Assembly: GCA_020747015.1 (NCBI GenBank) | Contig: JAGTJM010000024.1 | Location: 473,987-537,986, forward strand | Origin: Pyrenochaeta sp. MPI-SDFR-AT-0127 | Lineage: Eukaryota; Ascomycota; Dothideomycetes; Pleosporales; Cucurbitariaceae | Reading direction: 5' to 3' | DNA: 64,000 nucleotides | In this document: in pieces, positions 32,266 through 43,137 of the stretch | How positions within the stretch are numbered: position 1 is the stretch's first letter | Layout of the letters: each line of letters opens with the position of its first letter | The notes under the pieces: model-generated | What the model saw: only the letters and a program-made list of their open reading frames with translations | The model's database searches: none | What the model was told of the DNA's origin: nothing | Position numbers and translations under genes: made by a program

Positions 32266-33125
32266 AATGGGCATACGCACCGGCCTTTGGAAAGTTTTGT
32301 ACGTAAATATTTGTATCATAGATAGCTTTAAACTTATCATCACTTACAAGGATATCCTATATGACTAATTTTATTTCTATTGGCTTTTATCTACTCCTGT
32401 AGTAATGCACGTAGTTTTCGTACGTCTCTTTAGTGTTGCGGTTCAATCTTACTGAACCCAGCAATAAGAAGGCAGACAATAGCGACACGCGGTTACAATA
32501 CTTAATTACTCTGCCTGCTCTACCTCAGTTTACTCACCTAGTGTCCTTTCAATTCCATATTATAGCCCAAGTATACTCAAGGAGAATAAGTATCTTTGAA
32601 ATAAGCACGATGCTATTGTGAACTTCAAAGACAATCTTGACTTTTCTTCACTCGGTGTGATTCAGCCAACAGAGTGAGTGGCCGTCATATTGCATTCTCA
32701 CCTCATCTTACCTCGCCAGACTCCTGGACAAAACGGGCCTTTCTGGTCGTTAGTCGACTTCATGCCGGTAGTTGTAGTTCTTACAACTGTGCACGTATTG
32801 TCTATACTCAAAAAGCTTAGCTCTGACGTCACTCTCGCGTATGCTGATCACTCGTTGGGGCGCCCGTTAAGCCGCTACCCGATATCTCATCTCGCATAAG
32901 CGCACAGATATCAATGTGAAACCAGCAAAGTCTTAGGCTCAAAGCTAGGGGCTATTCGGAGAATTTCCAAAAACGCGCATTCAAGGCAGAATTTAAATTG
33001 AGTGACGTTGCTATACTGCAGTTCATATGATGGCGATAGGAGTGAGAGTGTTCATGCAAGCATGTTGATCAAACATTATATTTTGTTCGTAAAGAATTTC
33101 TGAGAACGGCATGAAATGCTGAGAA
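32266..33125. other. AT-rich convergent intergenic region
   Basis: 860 bp between the stop of the DAS-like gene and the stop of the secreted protein on the other strand. Only small unsupported ORFs. Confidence 0.45.
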
Positions 33126-34049
33126 TCAAGCTTTCTCGTTGCCGATGCTCGCACTTCCGCCTCCCCTTGCCTCAGCAAGTAGTTGCGTCCCAACAACTTC
33201 ACCTGTACTCTTGCTCTTGAAAACTCCAGAGATAGAGTACAGTCCCGCAAACGGTTCATATACATACTCCTCTTCCCAGACCTCCTGTCCCTTGTACGTT
33301 ACGCTCTCATTGAACCCATTGAAGCGCATGTTCTTCAGATAGTCGCCGACAACAATAGTGTCCGAAATGGAACCCTGGTTGTTGAGTGTCTGCTCCACAA
33401 TATCGCCGTTCTGCGAGAGCACACGGCGCTTATTCGTGTTCCCCTCAAAGTTATTCACAGAGTAGAGAATGTTATTACGCAGATCCCATTGATGAAAATC
33501 GAGATCGCGCTTTGCTTTTGCTTGCGCGGACTCGTCGCCGGTCAAGCCACCCGTGACATCGCCGATGAGCCCAGCGGTGTCGTTGATGATGGATCCAAGG
33601 CCATTTCCTAGCTCCGCAATAACAGGGTTGAGGTCGATGCTGTCGAGGACGTCTCCTATCATCTTGACGAGGTTGCTCAGGCGTGCTTCGAGGTAGACTT
33701 TGGCAGTGACATTCTGAATGAGCAGTGTTACTTGGTCGATGCTGAGGTCGACTCCGGCGTTGAACTGCAGCAACTGGAGGACCTGCGCGTCAAGGTTGAT
33801 CTTTGCGGTCAGGTTGTCGACGCCGATGAAGATTTCGCCAACGTGTACAGAAGCGTTGAGTAAAACATCTGGTTCCGGGACGAATGCGGAGACATTTGAG
33901 GCCGTGTTTTCGGTTTCGTAGAGAACAGCTAGGGGGTCACCATCTTGTCGGACATCGAGTTTGTAGCCTGAGTAACCATCTGAATCGGATTGACAGATGG
34001 CAATGAATGGAAGTGAAAGAACGGTGATTGCTGAAAGTATGGACTTCAT
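33126..34049 (-). CDS. secreted protein, member A of a divergent paralogue pair
   Basis: Single exon, 307 residues. A signal peptide is clear (residues 1-19, MKSILSAITVLSLPFIAIC). Residues 60-150 form a domain of alternating hydrophobic residues ('VHVGEIFIGVDNLTAKINLD', 'FNAGVDLSIDQVTLLIQNVT', 'ARLSNLVKMIGDVLDSIDLN') with several N-glycosylation sequons. The same domain occurs in the plus-strand gene next door. A dibasic KR at 180-181 divides it from a C-terminal beta-rich part ('RVLSQNGDIVEQTLNNQGS', 'YEPFAGLYSISGVFKS') absent from the partner, so Kex2 processing is possible. The start ATG has a signal peptide directly after it and needs no intron. Function unknown; cell-wall or extracellular role inferred. 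Confidence 0.85.
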   Translation of the reverse strand: MKSILSAITVLSLPFIAICQSDSDGYSGYKLDVRQDGDPLAVLYETENTASNVSAFVPEPDVLLNASVHVGEIFIGVDNLTAKINLDAQVLQLLQFNAGVDLSIDQVTLLIQNVTAKVYLEARLSNLVKMIGDVLDSIDLNPVIAELGNGLGSIINDTAGLIGDVTGGLTGDESAQAKAKRDLDFHQWDLRNNILYSVNNFEGNTNKRRVLSQNGDIVEQTLNNQGSISDTIVVGDYLKNMRFNGFNESVTYKGQEVWEEEYVYEPFAGLYSISGVFKSKSTGEVVGTQLLAEARGGGSASIGNEKA

Positions 34050-34585
34050 CTTGACTGCTTAAGCATAGATGTTGTGCGGGTGAAGAGAGTGGACGCAGGT
34101 CGACAAGCTGCTAAGAGACGGAAAGGAGGGAAGCTGCAGCTCGATGAAAGCCGTCAGTGAGCGAAAGAGGACGAACGACGGTTAACAATACCGTTGAGAG
34201 TCGCAATAGGCTTCTGACTGGGTTGGAAATGATGCATGATACCCCGGCCGCCACGAGGTGGGCGAGAACAAATTAAGGAGAGCAAATGCGCAATCGCCAT
34301 TCGGCGCAGCTACTCAAAAAACCAGATTTTAGCATGCAAATCAAGATTCTCGATTCGCGCATCCTAGGCTTTGACTTAGTGGCGCGTTGCAGCGCTGTAG
34401 AAACCCCTGTCAGTGGCTCCAAAAGGGGGTTTTACCCGAGATTACGCTCATGGCAAACTTGGACTACGCATGAATCGCTGATTTACAACGGCATGGGTTC
34501 GCCTAAAACGTTTCCTAGGCCGTGTTCGCTGTTACTTGTAACGACTCTCTCGCTCGCTCCTGTCGTTGTGGTCGCTGTCGCCAAC
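34050..34585. promoter_or_regulatory. divergent promoter of the secreted paralogue pair
   Basis: 536 bp between two starts facing apart. The plus-strand frame of member B stays open through 34286-34585, with an in-frame ATG at 34286, but the signal peptide begins at ATG 34586, so this is taken as leader and promoter. Confidence 0.5.
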
Positions 34586-35588
34586 ATGTCGTTCTCTATC
34601 CGCCTTCTGCTCATCAGCATTTTCTTCACTTTTGCGACTCATGTTTTCGCGCAGAGTTCAACACCTCCACCCACTAGCAGTTCACCACCACAAGGAAATG
34701 GGACCAGTCCGACCGCACCACCAAGTGTTCAGCCAACGACATCCACCGCGCCAGACGTCCTTCTCCGCGTTCCAGAACTGCATGTAGGGCGCATCGAACT
34801 TGGAGTTGAAAAATTGCGAGCGGACCTCAATCTCAACGCGAAAGTTGCGGGCCTCGTTCAAGTCAATGCCGGTGTCCAGGTCGCCGTGGAGAAAGTCAAC
34901 ATCACAATTGCTGATGTAGATGTCAATCTCGAATTGATTGTACGACTGGGCAACCTAGTATCAATTGTTGAGCGCGTTTTTGATTCCTTGGACTTGAATC
35001 CCCTGTTGTTGACCTTAATCGGCAATGTGACAAACCTGGTCGGCGAAGTCATTGGCGCGGTAGACGGACTTGCAAGTACTATGACTGAGTGAAAGAAAAC
35101 TGTACTGACGATGCGTAGCTTGGATCCATTACACAAAATGGGAAGACACTAAACTTCTTGGTTGACAATCTGGGCAACATCGTTCAAGAGGTTGTGGGAG
35201 GTGCCACCGACACTCTTTCGCAAATCGTTGGAAATTACAAGGTATATGCTTTAGGAAATATCTGTGCAGCCACGATACTAATCCATAACGCAGTTGAACA
35301 TGACCGAAGTCGTTGGAAGCGTCAAGCAAGTCGGCCAAGGGCTCACCCAGAAGACATACAGCTACGACGCATTGGGTGCCCTCGTCGATATTGTAACAAA
35401 TACTGCTGGTGAGTCGATGTCTCGTCTTGAAGTTATCTAGCAACTGACATTTTTCTCCAGGTCAAGTTGTCTCGGCTGTCGTTCAAAAGAAAACAGGTAG
35501 CGGCGGAGGCACCTCAGCATCAGCTACGCCTTCGGCAACACCGTTACCTGTCAGCCTGCCTGTCAGCTCGGCCACAGGTACTGCATAG
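34586..35588 (+). CDS. secreted protein, member B of the divergent paralogue pair
   Basis: 283 residues in four exons: 34586-35071, 35119-35241, 35294-35408 and 35461-35588. Signal peptide 1-22 (MSFSIRLLLISIFFTFATHVFA), then a Ser/Thr/Pro linker, then the shared domain at 56-162: 'LHVGRIELGVEKLRADLNLN', 'VNAGVQVAVEKVNITIADVD', 'RLGNLVSIVERVFDSLDLNP'. It lines up without large gaps with member A. After exon 1 the two differ: this one has amphipathic 'ITQNGKTLNFLVDNLGNIVQ' and 'NMTEVVGSVKQVGQGLTQK' segments and a Ser/Thr/Pro tail with no membrane anchor. The first intron starts with GCAAGT (GC-AG); it is the only choice that keeps the frame and removes the TGA at 35092. Function unknown. Confidence 0.8.
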
Positions 35589-35944
35589 AATATCTATTAT
35601 CATAGCATTAGCATAATATAATGCCTTATCAACTTCAAATCTGGAATTCACTGAGAAGCGGGAAGTCGAATATCAACACAACATATTTGATGTCTCCAGT
35701 TCATTGTCTTACGAGGACTAAAAGAAATGCGGAGGACGTGAACGCCCAGTACGTTTGACTGAGTATCGTATTTGTATGGTGATCCATAACGTGATCTCCA
35801 TATTTCACATTCTCAACCTCAAACAGCGCTCGTGGTTCCCAAATGCAAGCGTGCAATTAAATATGCTACAGAGCGTCCAATAATGCATCCGCGACCAGCC
35901 TTTTGACACTATCAATAACCTCGACTAAGAGTAAATTGCTCTGC
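35589..35944. other. convergent intergenic region
   Basis: 356 bp between two stop codons; expected 3' untranslated regions only. Nothing else seen. Confidence 0.5.
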
Positions 35945-37434
35945 TCAGGCGAGTGTCTGCTGCGACTGCATGTTCTCATTGGACCGTTGTTTGTCGTCTC
36001 TCGCTACAAAGAACCAGCTCGTTAAGACAGCACCCAAACATGTCGAAAGTAACGCGATAGAGCAAATGTAGCTAACTCTGTACGTCGGGCCAAATTTTGG
36101 TTGATAAATTTGCGGTCCGACGATGCCCATGAGCTGGCAACTCGCATTCGTTATGCCAATAGCAAGTCCAGCAGTGGTGGTACCCCTTGCTGCCCTGATG
36201 CGCTCCGGCCAGATGATTGCGAAGAAAGATTGAGAAGCTGCTGTTGCAATCATCACAAAGATGTATTTCGCAATGGGATGCTTGACAGTTATTAAGAGAA
36301 TGTAGCAGATGATCTGTGTAATCTCAACGCTAAGACCTGCGACCCATGGTGATAGACGCTTGGTGTGGATAAAGAACGCGAGCCCACAAAGAATCACAAA
36401 TACAAGTGTAAATGGTGGCATGGTCATAACCTGCGAAATAGCCGTATTGGAGATCCCTAATTCGTAGATCACCGTCGGCAGCACGAATGATATGCCCCAA
36501 CCTCCGATGCCGTGAGTAATCCAGATCATGAGGAAAGGAACAAAAGTCGGGCTTCTGAACAAGCTCTTGATCTGGTCGAGATCAAATGTCTTTGCGCGCA
36601 TAGTTGGTGCTTGCTTTGGCAAATCGATAAGTATAGCCTCGCGTTCAGTCTCAGTCAGGAACTTGACGGTCTGGGGATAGTTTGGTAGATAGAAGAAGGT
36701 ATATACTGCACACAGTATGGCGGGTATGCCTTCGAGGATGAAAAGCTAGATTTGGTCAGCGAACGAAACTTCACTAGGAGAGGGCTTCAATTGCATACCC
36801 ATCGCCAGGCCGCAAGGCCGCCAACCCCATTCATGAAGGAGATGGCATAGGCTAGTAATCCGCTTATCGTGCCTGAGAACATGCCGCAAGCATAGAAAAA
36901 GGCAATACGAAGTGGTAATCGATCAGTCGGATACCAAAAGCTGAGGTGGTATAGTACTCCTGGATAGAAACCCGCTTCAGCAAGGCCTAAGAAAAATCGA
37001 CATGCCAGAATTCCTTCGTAGTTCTGTGTCGCGCCCTGGCACATCGAAATGATCCCCCATGTGAACATTATACGGCTCATCCAAACACTAGGACTAAAAT
37101 ACTTCAACATAAGCGTGGCCAGCGGTTCGAAAAACATGTATGGGTAGTAGAAGATGCTCAAGGCCCATGCCCACTGAGAGGAAGATAGATTTCCGAGTTG
37201 CTTCTTGATGCCGGTGCCTTGTTCCAAATTCATGATAGCTGTGTTGGAAATGTTGCTGACGTGAATCCGCATAATCAGGTACACAAAAGCATACCAGCAG
37301 AGCAGGCGTTTGTCAACTTTCCGGTGGGCATCTTTGAGAGTCGCCTCCGAGGGCGTGGTCGAACTGACCTCAGAGTCCGGCACATTTCGAATCTCCTTTG
37401 TTGGGGTGTCGTCAGGCTGCTTGAGAGATGTCAT
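35945..37434 (-). CDS. Dal5/allantoate-permease-type MFS transporter
   Basis: Plasma-membrane anion:cation symporter family, 478 residues. Exons 37434-36799 and 36745-35945, intron GTATGC..TCTAG of 53 bases in phase 0. Start chosen at ATG 37434 (MTSLKQPDD). Signatures: 'KVDKRLLCWYAFVYLIMRIH' at TM1, 'ISNTAIMNLEQGTG', 'FYYPYMFFEPLATLMLKYFSPSVW' cut into TM2/TM3, 'GILACRFFLGLAEAGFYPGV' and 'YPTDRLPLRIAFFYACGMFSG', all typical of Dal5/Tna1 relatives. Twelve segments fit. Fungal relatives carry allantoate, nicotinate, biotin and other carboxylates. It faces a 2-oxoglutarate oxygenase across a shared promoter; the oxygenase may act on the imported acid, which is inference. Confidence 0.92.
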
Positions 37435-37983
37435 TTCCAGAAGACTCTCAATTCCAAAATTTGATAAAGTGAGATTCAAGGAAGTGGTCAAGATACGTCC
37501 CACAGAAACCGGGCTCTTGGGTCTTTTATATCAAGCTCCACAACGTTAGAGATCAGCACTCTGCATGGACGATCCTGCATGATAGTGCTTCTCTCTTGTA
37601 TAGTCCAATTCATTCATGAGCATCCTCCCGCAAAATTCGCAAGCACGTCATGACGCTTATTTGGTCAAATTCGTACCATGCAAGCTATCATTTCCCACCT
37701 CGCTCGTCTCGAGAACATTTCCCTCGATTAGGGTAGAGTCGTCGGATATCATTTGCCGAGATACGATTCCAGTTGTGACGAAGGACGTTGAGGTTATCAA
37801 AGTTGTCGGGTATGCAAGCACGCATCTTGGCGAGGGATTGCGTGCTCACCACCTCCACTTCTGAGTTGCCAACATCCACATGCGTCATTGCCGACGGCGG
37901 GAATAAGAATGTTCCATATATGCTTGCTTGAAGAGATATATTGATGATAAAATATCTTGACCATAAAAACGGAAGACAACAAG
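37435..37983. promoter_or_regulatory. divergent promoter, Dal5-type transporter / oxygenase
   Basis: 549 bp between two starts facing apart, with no ORF of its own that can be supported. Shared control of the transporter and the oxygenase is plausible from the layout. Confidence 0.5.
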
Positions 37984-39202
37984 ATGCCATCAGTCGCATA
38001 TCAAGAACCTCCAACAATCCCGAAATGGGAGCGGCCAGGAAAGACAAAGGAGCAGCTTCAATGGGCAGACATCCAAGTTATTGATCTATCAACGTTTGAT
38101 GAGCCTGGGGGAAAGCAGAAGCTGGCAGAAGAATTACGAGATGCCGTAAGACTTAGACGAATGAATCAGAGTCGGCAACTAACGTTCGATGTAGGTGCAC
38201 CATACGGGATTTTTCAGTGTCACCGGTACTGGATTCACACAGGAGGAGATGGACCGCCAATACGATATAGGCCAAGCATACTTCAATCTGTCACTCGAAG
38301 AGAAGGGTGATCCTAAGTATCGGTGTGACTTTGCGCAAGGGAACTATTTCGGCTACCGAGCTGTATGTCCTGGAAAACTTGACTTGAAACTTGGCGTGTC
38401 CAGTCCTAATCATGTGGCATAGGCGAATGAAAAGACAATCATGGGTACCGACGTGCTAGATAATGTCGAATCAGTCAACATCCCAAAATTCATTCCTGCG
38501 AACGATAAGGAGCCTTTTCATCCTTACCTCCGCCAGTTTCGGGCGGAGATCGAAGACTTCTCAAGACGGTCACTAGAGCTGGCATCGAAGGTTTTCACTT
38601 TGTTCTCCATTATTTTAGAACTCCCTGAGGACTACTTTTCAAGACAGCATCTTTACGATGACCAGTCTGAAGATCACTTGCGGTATATGATCTACCGTCC
38701 GCGCTCAGCGGAGGACGATGCAAAGGTGCAGGATACCTGGTCCCGCGCACACACCGACTTTGGAAGCTTGACGCTCCTGTGGAGCCAGAATGTAGCAGGA
38801 CTGCAACTCAAGACTCCAGCTGGGGAATGGAAATACGTACCCCCTGTCGACAATGGAATCATCTGCAATGTTGGAGATACACTTGACTTTTGGTCTGCAG
38901 GATACTTGAAGTCAACTATCCACCGGGTTCAACGGCCACCGGAGGATCAAGCGCATATTCATCGCTTAGGTCTATTCTACTTCGTGCGACCAGGCAATGA
39001 AGTCGATATTAAACCAGCGCCATCACCCTTGTTGAAGAGATTGGGTCGAATAGAAGAGGACCAAGAAAACGCAAAGCCGGTCAGGGGATTAGAGTATGTA
39101 AGGGAAAGGGTGAAGAATTACCATAATCACAACGACTATGCGGATATGAAAGGGAAGAAATTCAAAGTCGGGAACCTGGAGATTGAGGATGAGGCTGCAT
39201 AG
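37984..39202 (+). CDS. 2-oxoglutarate/Fe(II) oxygenase, isopenicillin-N-synthase-like
   Basis: 369 residues in exons 37984-38145, 38195-38362 and 38423-39202, both introns in phase 0 (49 and 60 bases). DIOX_N part: 'IQVIDLSTF', 'VHHTGFFSVTGTGFTQEEMD' (made only after splicing). The C-terminal jelly-roll has the Fe ligands His220 and Asp222 (AHTDFGSLTLLW) and His277 (STIHRVQRP), with 'HRLGLFYFVRPGNE' carrying the Arg expected to bind 2-oxoglutarate. Related fungal proteins act in secondary metabolism, gibberellin-like, flavonoid or purine/pyrimidine-type oxidations, and the substrate cannot be told here. No backbone synthase lies nearby, so a full biosynthetic cluster is not supported. Divergent from the Dal5-type transporter. 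Confidence 0.92.
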
Positions 39203-39475
39203 CTGAAACTTGTCCTCTGCACAATGAACTATTGAAGGAAATAAAATATTAAATATGATAAAACTAAGATGAGGCAATCAAGCTCTATGATTAGGGTTAT
39301 TCAGGATGATTATTAAGCGCAAAAGGAGGTTATTCTGTTAAAAAGTACATGGTAGAAACTACAACTCAATGTCTCTAAATGTCACAAAAACGCATGCACG
39401 TAGGCAAGGAAAGACTCAATGCCGGGCAAAATTAGTTTCGTCGAACAATGACTAAATCCAATTGAAAGATATATT

Positions 39476-41071
39476 TCAAACGACATAACCCCCTTCCATA
39501 CGACCATCGTTCCCCTTCCCACTATCCTTCCTATTCCTCTCATCCCTCTCCTCTTTTCCTGGTTTCTCCAACGCTTCGCTCAAATCCTTCATCGAGGACC
39601 TTCTGTGCCCAAGGAATTTCGGTACATGGATAGAGAGGCTGCGTCTGAGGCCAAAGTCTTCTCCTTGCTGGTCGACCTGGCGCAGGGATAATTTGCGAAG
39701 AAGAAACTTGCTGAGGCTTGCACCGCTGACAGTGTGAAACCGGCTTCCAAGCCTTGGGCGTGAAGGAGAGTTGTAAGTGGATTGAGTTGGTTTGGGCGAG
39801 TTTTGTTCGTTGATTTGCTCTGAGCGGGAAGACCGAGGGCTAATTGAATGTTCTTGAGTGTGTCTCTGATTCAATGGCGGCAGATATGCTTGTTGAAGCA
39901 TTTGCTCTGGAGCACTTGACTGTCCAAAAATTGGTGGCTGGCCCTTTCTTATGTCGTTGTCATGCTCTCGGCGCACTTCAAACCCGTCTCTGTCCTCTTT
40001 CTTGGTACTTCCACTAAGCCTTCTCACTATTTTGTTGACTTGCTTCAGGCTATCCACACGACTTAGATCCCACCTCTGTGCTCTTGCTTCCAGTTTTCTC
40101 TGCTCTTCTTCCCGGCGATCCGCTTCTGCTTTACGCACCAGATAGCCCTCGATCCATTCCGTCGGGCCATCTACAACAATTTCAGGTTCAGTCCAATCGC
40201 ATGCCGTTTTCCAGTCTTTACCTTGTCTTCTGCGCTCTAGAGCGTCAGACGCAGTGGTGTCTAGGCTAGGATCATTGACCCTACTCTCATTCATATCTTC
40301 GAGCCTCTTGAAAACAGCTCTTGGGCTTCCACTTGGCACATACGAACTCAGTGGCAGACTGATGTCGCTTTGCGTTCGGAAAACCTTGTTTCTAGTCCAG
40401 GGGCCATAAGGGTGAAAGTCCTCAGCGTCTTTCAAATGCTTTTTGACTGCTTGCATACTCTGTAGCTGCGAAGACGGCTTAATATGGATCAGACCACCGG
40501 ACATAGAAACGGAGTCTGTGGTAGACATGGCCTTGGTGCTTTCTTGTCCAACAGCGGGTGGCTCTGACTGTGTATGATATTTCTCGCCGCCTTGACTCGA
40601 GACTATCAAAGGCAAAGATTTTGAGCCAGATGTGGGCTTATAGGTCGGTGGCTGCTCATCAAAAATGGTGTAAAGTCTTGTAGACGTTGTACACGAAGAA
40701 GGGTTGCGTGTAGGCGAAACGGTGGACAGAGTGTTCTGTATGAACTTTTTTTCAATCGCGGTCCCGTGAGCGGGCATTGTGGGACCTTTGGGTCTTCTTG
40801 TAGAGGAATTAAGACTGAGGGGCTGCGGTATTAATTTATGGTCAGTCATCGGTGTTCTTGCTAGCTGGGAGAAGCTCCTAGATGGTCTCGCAGAAGCCTC
40901 TTTGAATCTTTCGTTTCTTCGTAAAGTTGGAGCCACAGGAGACATAGGGCTATGTGTTATGTCCACATTCTCCATCTCTTTCTGTCTGAGAGCAGCCACA
41001 GTCTTCATGTATACAGTATCATGATTAATCATCGCCTTGGTAGGAGGTATTTCAGCGCTGAAGTTGACCAT
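39476..41071 (-). CDS. disordered hypothetical protein
   Basis: Single exon, 531 residues, Ser/Thr/Pro/Arg-rich and mostly low in hydrophobic residues. The middle has a more ordered stretch: 'ERRRQGKDWKTACDWTEPEI', 'DGPTEWIEGYLVRKAEADRR' and a charged helix of Glu and Arg, followed by 'WDLSRVDSLKQVNKIVRRLS'. The end has a basic patch 'LRRSLSIHVPKFLGHRRSS'. No domain recognised. Start at ATG 41071 (MVNFSAEIPPTK). Many SP/TP and RxxS sites point to phosphorylation control, which is inference. Converges on the oxygenase gene. Confidence 0.75.
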   Translation of the reverse strand: MVNFSAEIPPTKAMINHDTVYMKTVAALRQKEMENVDITHSPMSPVAPTLRRNERFKEASARPSRSFSQLARTPMTDHKLIPQPLSLNSSTRRPKGPTMPAHGTAIEKKFIQNTLSTVSPTRNPSSCTTSTRLYTIFDEQPPTYKPTSGSKSLPLIVSSQGGEKYHTQSEPPAVGQESTKAMSTTDSVSMSGGLIHIKPSSQLQSMQAVKKHLKDAEDFHPYGPWTRNKVFRTQSDISLPLSSYVPSGSPRAVFKRLEDMNESRVNDPSLDTTASDALERRRQGKDWKTACDWTEPEIVVDGPTEWIEGYLVRKAEADRREEEQRKLEARAQRWDLSRVDSLKQVNKIVRRLSGSTKKEDRDGFEVRREHDNDIRKGQPPIFGQSSAPEQMLQQAYLPPLNQRHTQEHSISPRSSRSEQINEQNSPKPTQSTYNSPSRPRLGSRFHTVSGASLSKFLLRKLSLRQVDQQGEDFGLRRSLSIHVPKFLGHRRSSMKDLSEALEKPGKEERDERNRKDSGKGNDGRMEGGYVV

Positions 41072-42000
41072 GGCATAGAGATTTCACTGAACAGTGAGAG
41101 AGTCAAAGGACTAGGAGAATCTTGTGTTTGTGCATTTTGCAACTGAAAAATGAAAGCAAAAAGTGAATGGAAAAAATTGCCCATGGGTTCAACATTTCAG
41201 TGAACCGCAAGGGACATACCTTTGCTACATTCGGGATTGAAGTAAGGAATCGAGGGGCCTAGAGCAGCGACTCCGCACAGCTAAGGGAGGAGGTCTGGCT
41301 CCGAGAGGGGTACGTACCGATTCTCGTAAGATTTGGACAGGAATTTTGGGTCGAGAGCGAAAGTTGCGTGGGCATGAATGATACGCAGCGAGGTTATTTT
41401 GACAATACTCGTTTGCTGAGTCGTTACACGATTAGTTTGAGCAGGGTGTGCAGAGCACCTGCATCGGAGGCGGCGGCGAGTGTGGAACTAAAAAATGGGC
41501 CTTAACGTACTGACAGATATAAACAAACACAAACATTGGCATATACAACTTACGTGCTGACATTGTATGCTCTCCAGTTGGTGCCATGGCTCTCGCTACC
41601 TTGGGAGCAACGTCGCAGAACCTCCGTGGATCTTACTTCAACCCCGCAAAGCTAATCCTCTCAGATCACGCTTGTTCTACGAGTAATAATGATGGATCAG
41701 GAAGGGAGAGATGTGATGTAGCGAAGTGCTGATTACCCCAGACGTAATAGCTAACATTGGACTGAAGTAGAGCTGTTAAATACCATGCATGTACATGAGA
41801 CCCCCACCCGCAGTCTATGAATGTAGACATCCGCAGCGGGTGTGCTTTCCAATTTAAAATCAATATTCTACTCTCTACCTCGATGCGTCCTGTACCACCA
41901 AAATCTCAAAATTACTCTCGTTGCATGTGATCATGAGTCGCAATTCGTATGTCGGAGCAGTACCTCTGGTACGCCCGCATGTGAGCTGCGATAAGAACAA
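41072..42000. other. intergenic, nothing seen
   Basis: 929 bp between two minus-strand genes. Short ORFs only; no repeat or RNA gene supported. Confidence 0.45.
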
Positions 42001-42658
42001 TCATTGCACCCCTGCGACGCTGCGCTCAAATAGATCAGACACTGTATCAAATCAGCATCATACCACTTGTCACCGACAGAACAATGGACTCACAAGTCAA
42101 TCCATCAAGCAAAATCCCATTCAAGTTCTGGCTGACTCGCTCATACCTGCCCTGATCTACCTCGCCCAGCACAAAATTCACCTTGGCCCGAATGCGTGCA
42201 AAATGCGCCTGGAATTTGAGGTAGTTGCGCGTAAGACGGTCTACGAGGACGGCTTCCAGACGATCAACTTTCAACGGCCCGTCGTCGAGACGCATCTCAT
42301 ATGTCGGCTCGTTTGCAACGACGGCCTTTTGGAAGCGCTCGGAGTGCTGATACAGGCAGGACACGTGGACGGCGGCATCTTCCCAGAAGCCGATGAGGGA
42401 GAGAATGGCGGTGCGGCATGAGGCAGCGTCCTTGATGTTGTCGGACTGGTGGCCTGGGAGGCCGCAGATGCGACAGCCGCTGTAGGAGCGGCGAGCGAGT
42501 AGATTGAAGCGATCTGGGTGCGTGGGAATGGCCTTCGCGCCTGTGGGTGTCATCTCACGGACATAGGCAGAAAGAGCCATGAGAGCCTGGCGAACTCGGT
42601 CAGCATCATCTGTTTTGGGGAAAGACATGGTTTCTGGTGTTGTAGTTAGTTTGGTCAT
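42001..42658 (-). CDS. small hypothetical protein with a Cys/His-rich motif
   Basis: 201 residues from exons 42658-42094 and 42041-42001; the 52-base intron (GTGAGT..ATACAG) replaces a run-on end by 'LSDLFERSVAGVQ'. Start chosen at ATG 42658 (MTKLTTTPETMSF), since the open frame upstream begins with TTG. Contains 'CRICGLPGHQSDNIKDAASC', resembling a zinc knuckle (CX2CX4H, but the last Cys is too far for the standard CCHC). The rest is helical and charged ('YLKFQAHFARIRAKVNFVLG'). Not recognised by family. Confidence 0.65.
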
Positions 42659-43137
42659 GATTGTCGAAATAGGTTGCTTTCCAGGGACAGTGGGACCTAG
42701 TTTCGAGAGCAAGAGCAAATGCAAGAGTTTGCAGCAGGTCAGGGTTGAATGAAGAGAAGATGTGTGGAGACGGGCGAAAAGGTTAAAATAGAAAATGAAT
42801 TTGTCAGTGAAAGGGATGTCAAACAGAAGCCAATCGATGAAAATCTTGCAAGTGAAAGTAGGTGCAAGGAGGCGCTCACTGTCATAACGGAAGATCTAGT
42901 TTTCAAGCCATTTAACGAAACGCTGCGAATGATCCATGTTAATCACAGCACTGGAAGGCAAATGCACTTTGCGCAAGGCAAATCCTCGCGGAATCTTTCA
43001 TTTCCACAAGTGGTGGCTACGGTGGGCAACAGAAACCTCACTCATGTGCCTCGCCACTGTCGATGTATCAACTTCAATTACGCTCAGATACTGTCAGCAT
43101 CCGGGCTGACTGTACGATCTCCAAGATAGGCATCAGC
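42659..43137. other. intergenic, nothing seen
   Basis: 479 bp holding the promoter of the small gene and the 3' end of NOT2. A plus-strand ORF here (42749-43129) has no support. Confidence 0.45.

Noticed and set aside
34286..34585. 100-codon N-terminal extension of secreted protein B
   Set aside because: It would bury the signal peptide inside the protein; it reads as leader sequence.
35945..39202. Secondary-metabolite gene cluster around the 2-oxoglutarate oxygenase
   Set aside because: No polyketide, peptide or terpene synthase lies in the window; two adjacent genes alone do not support a cluster.
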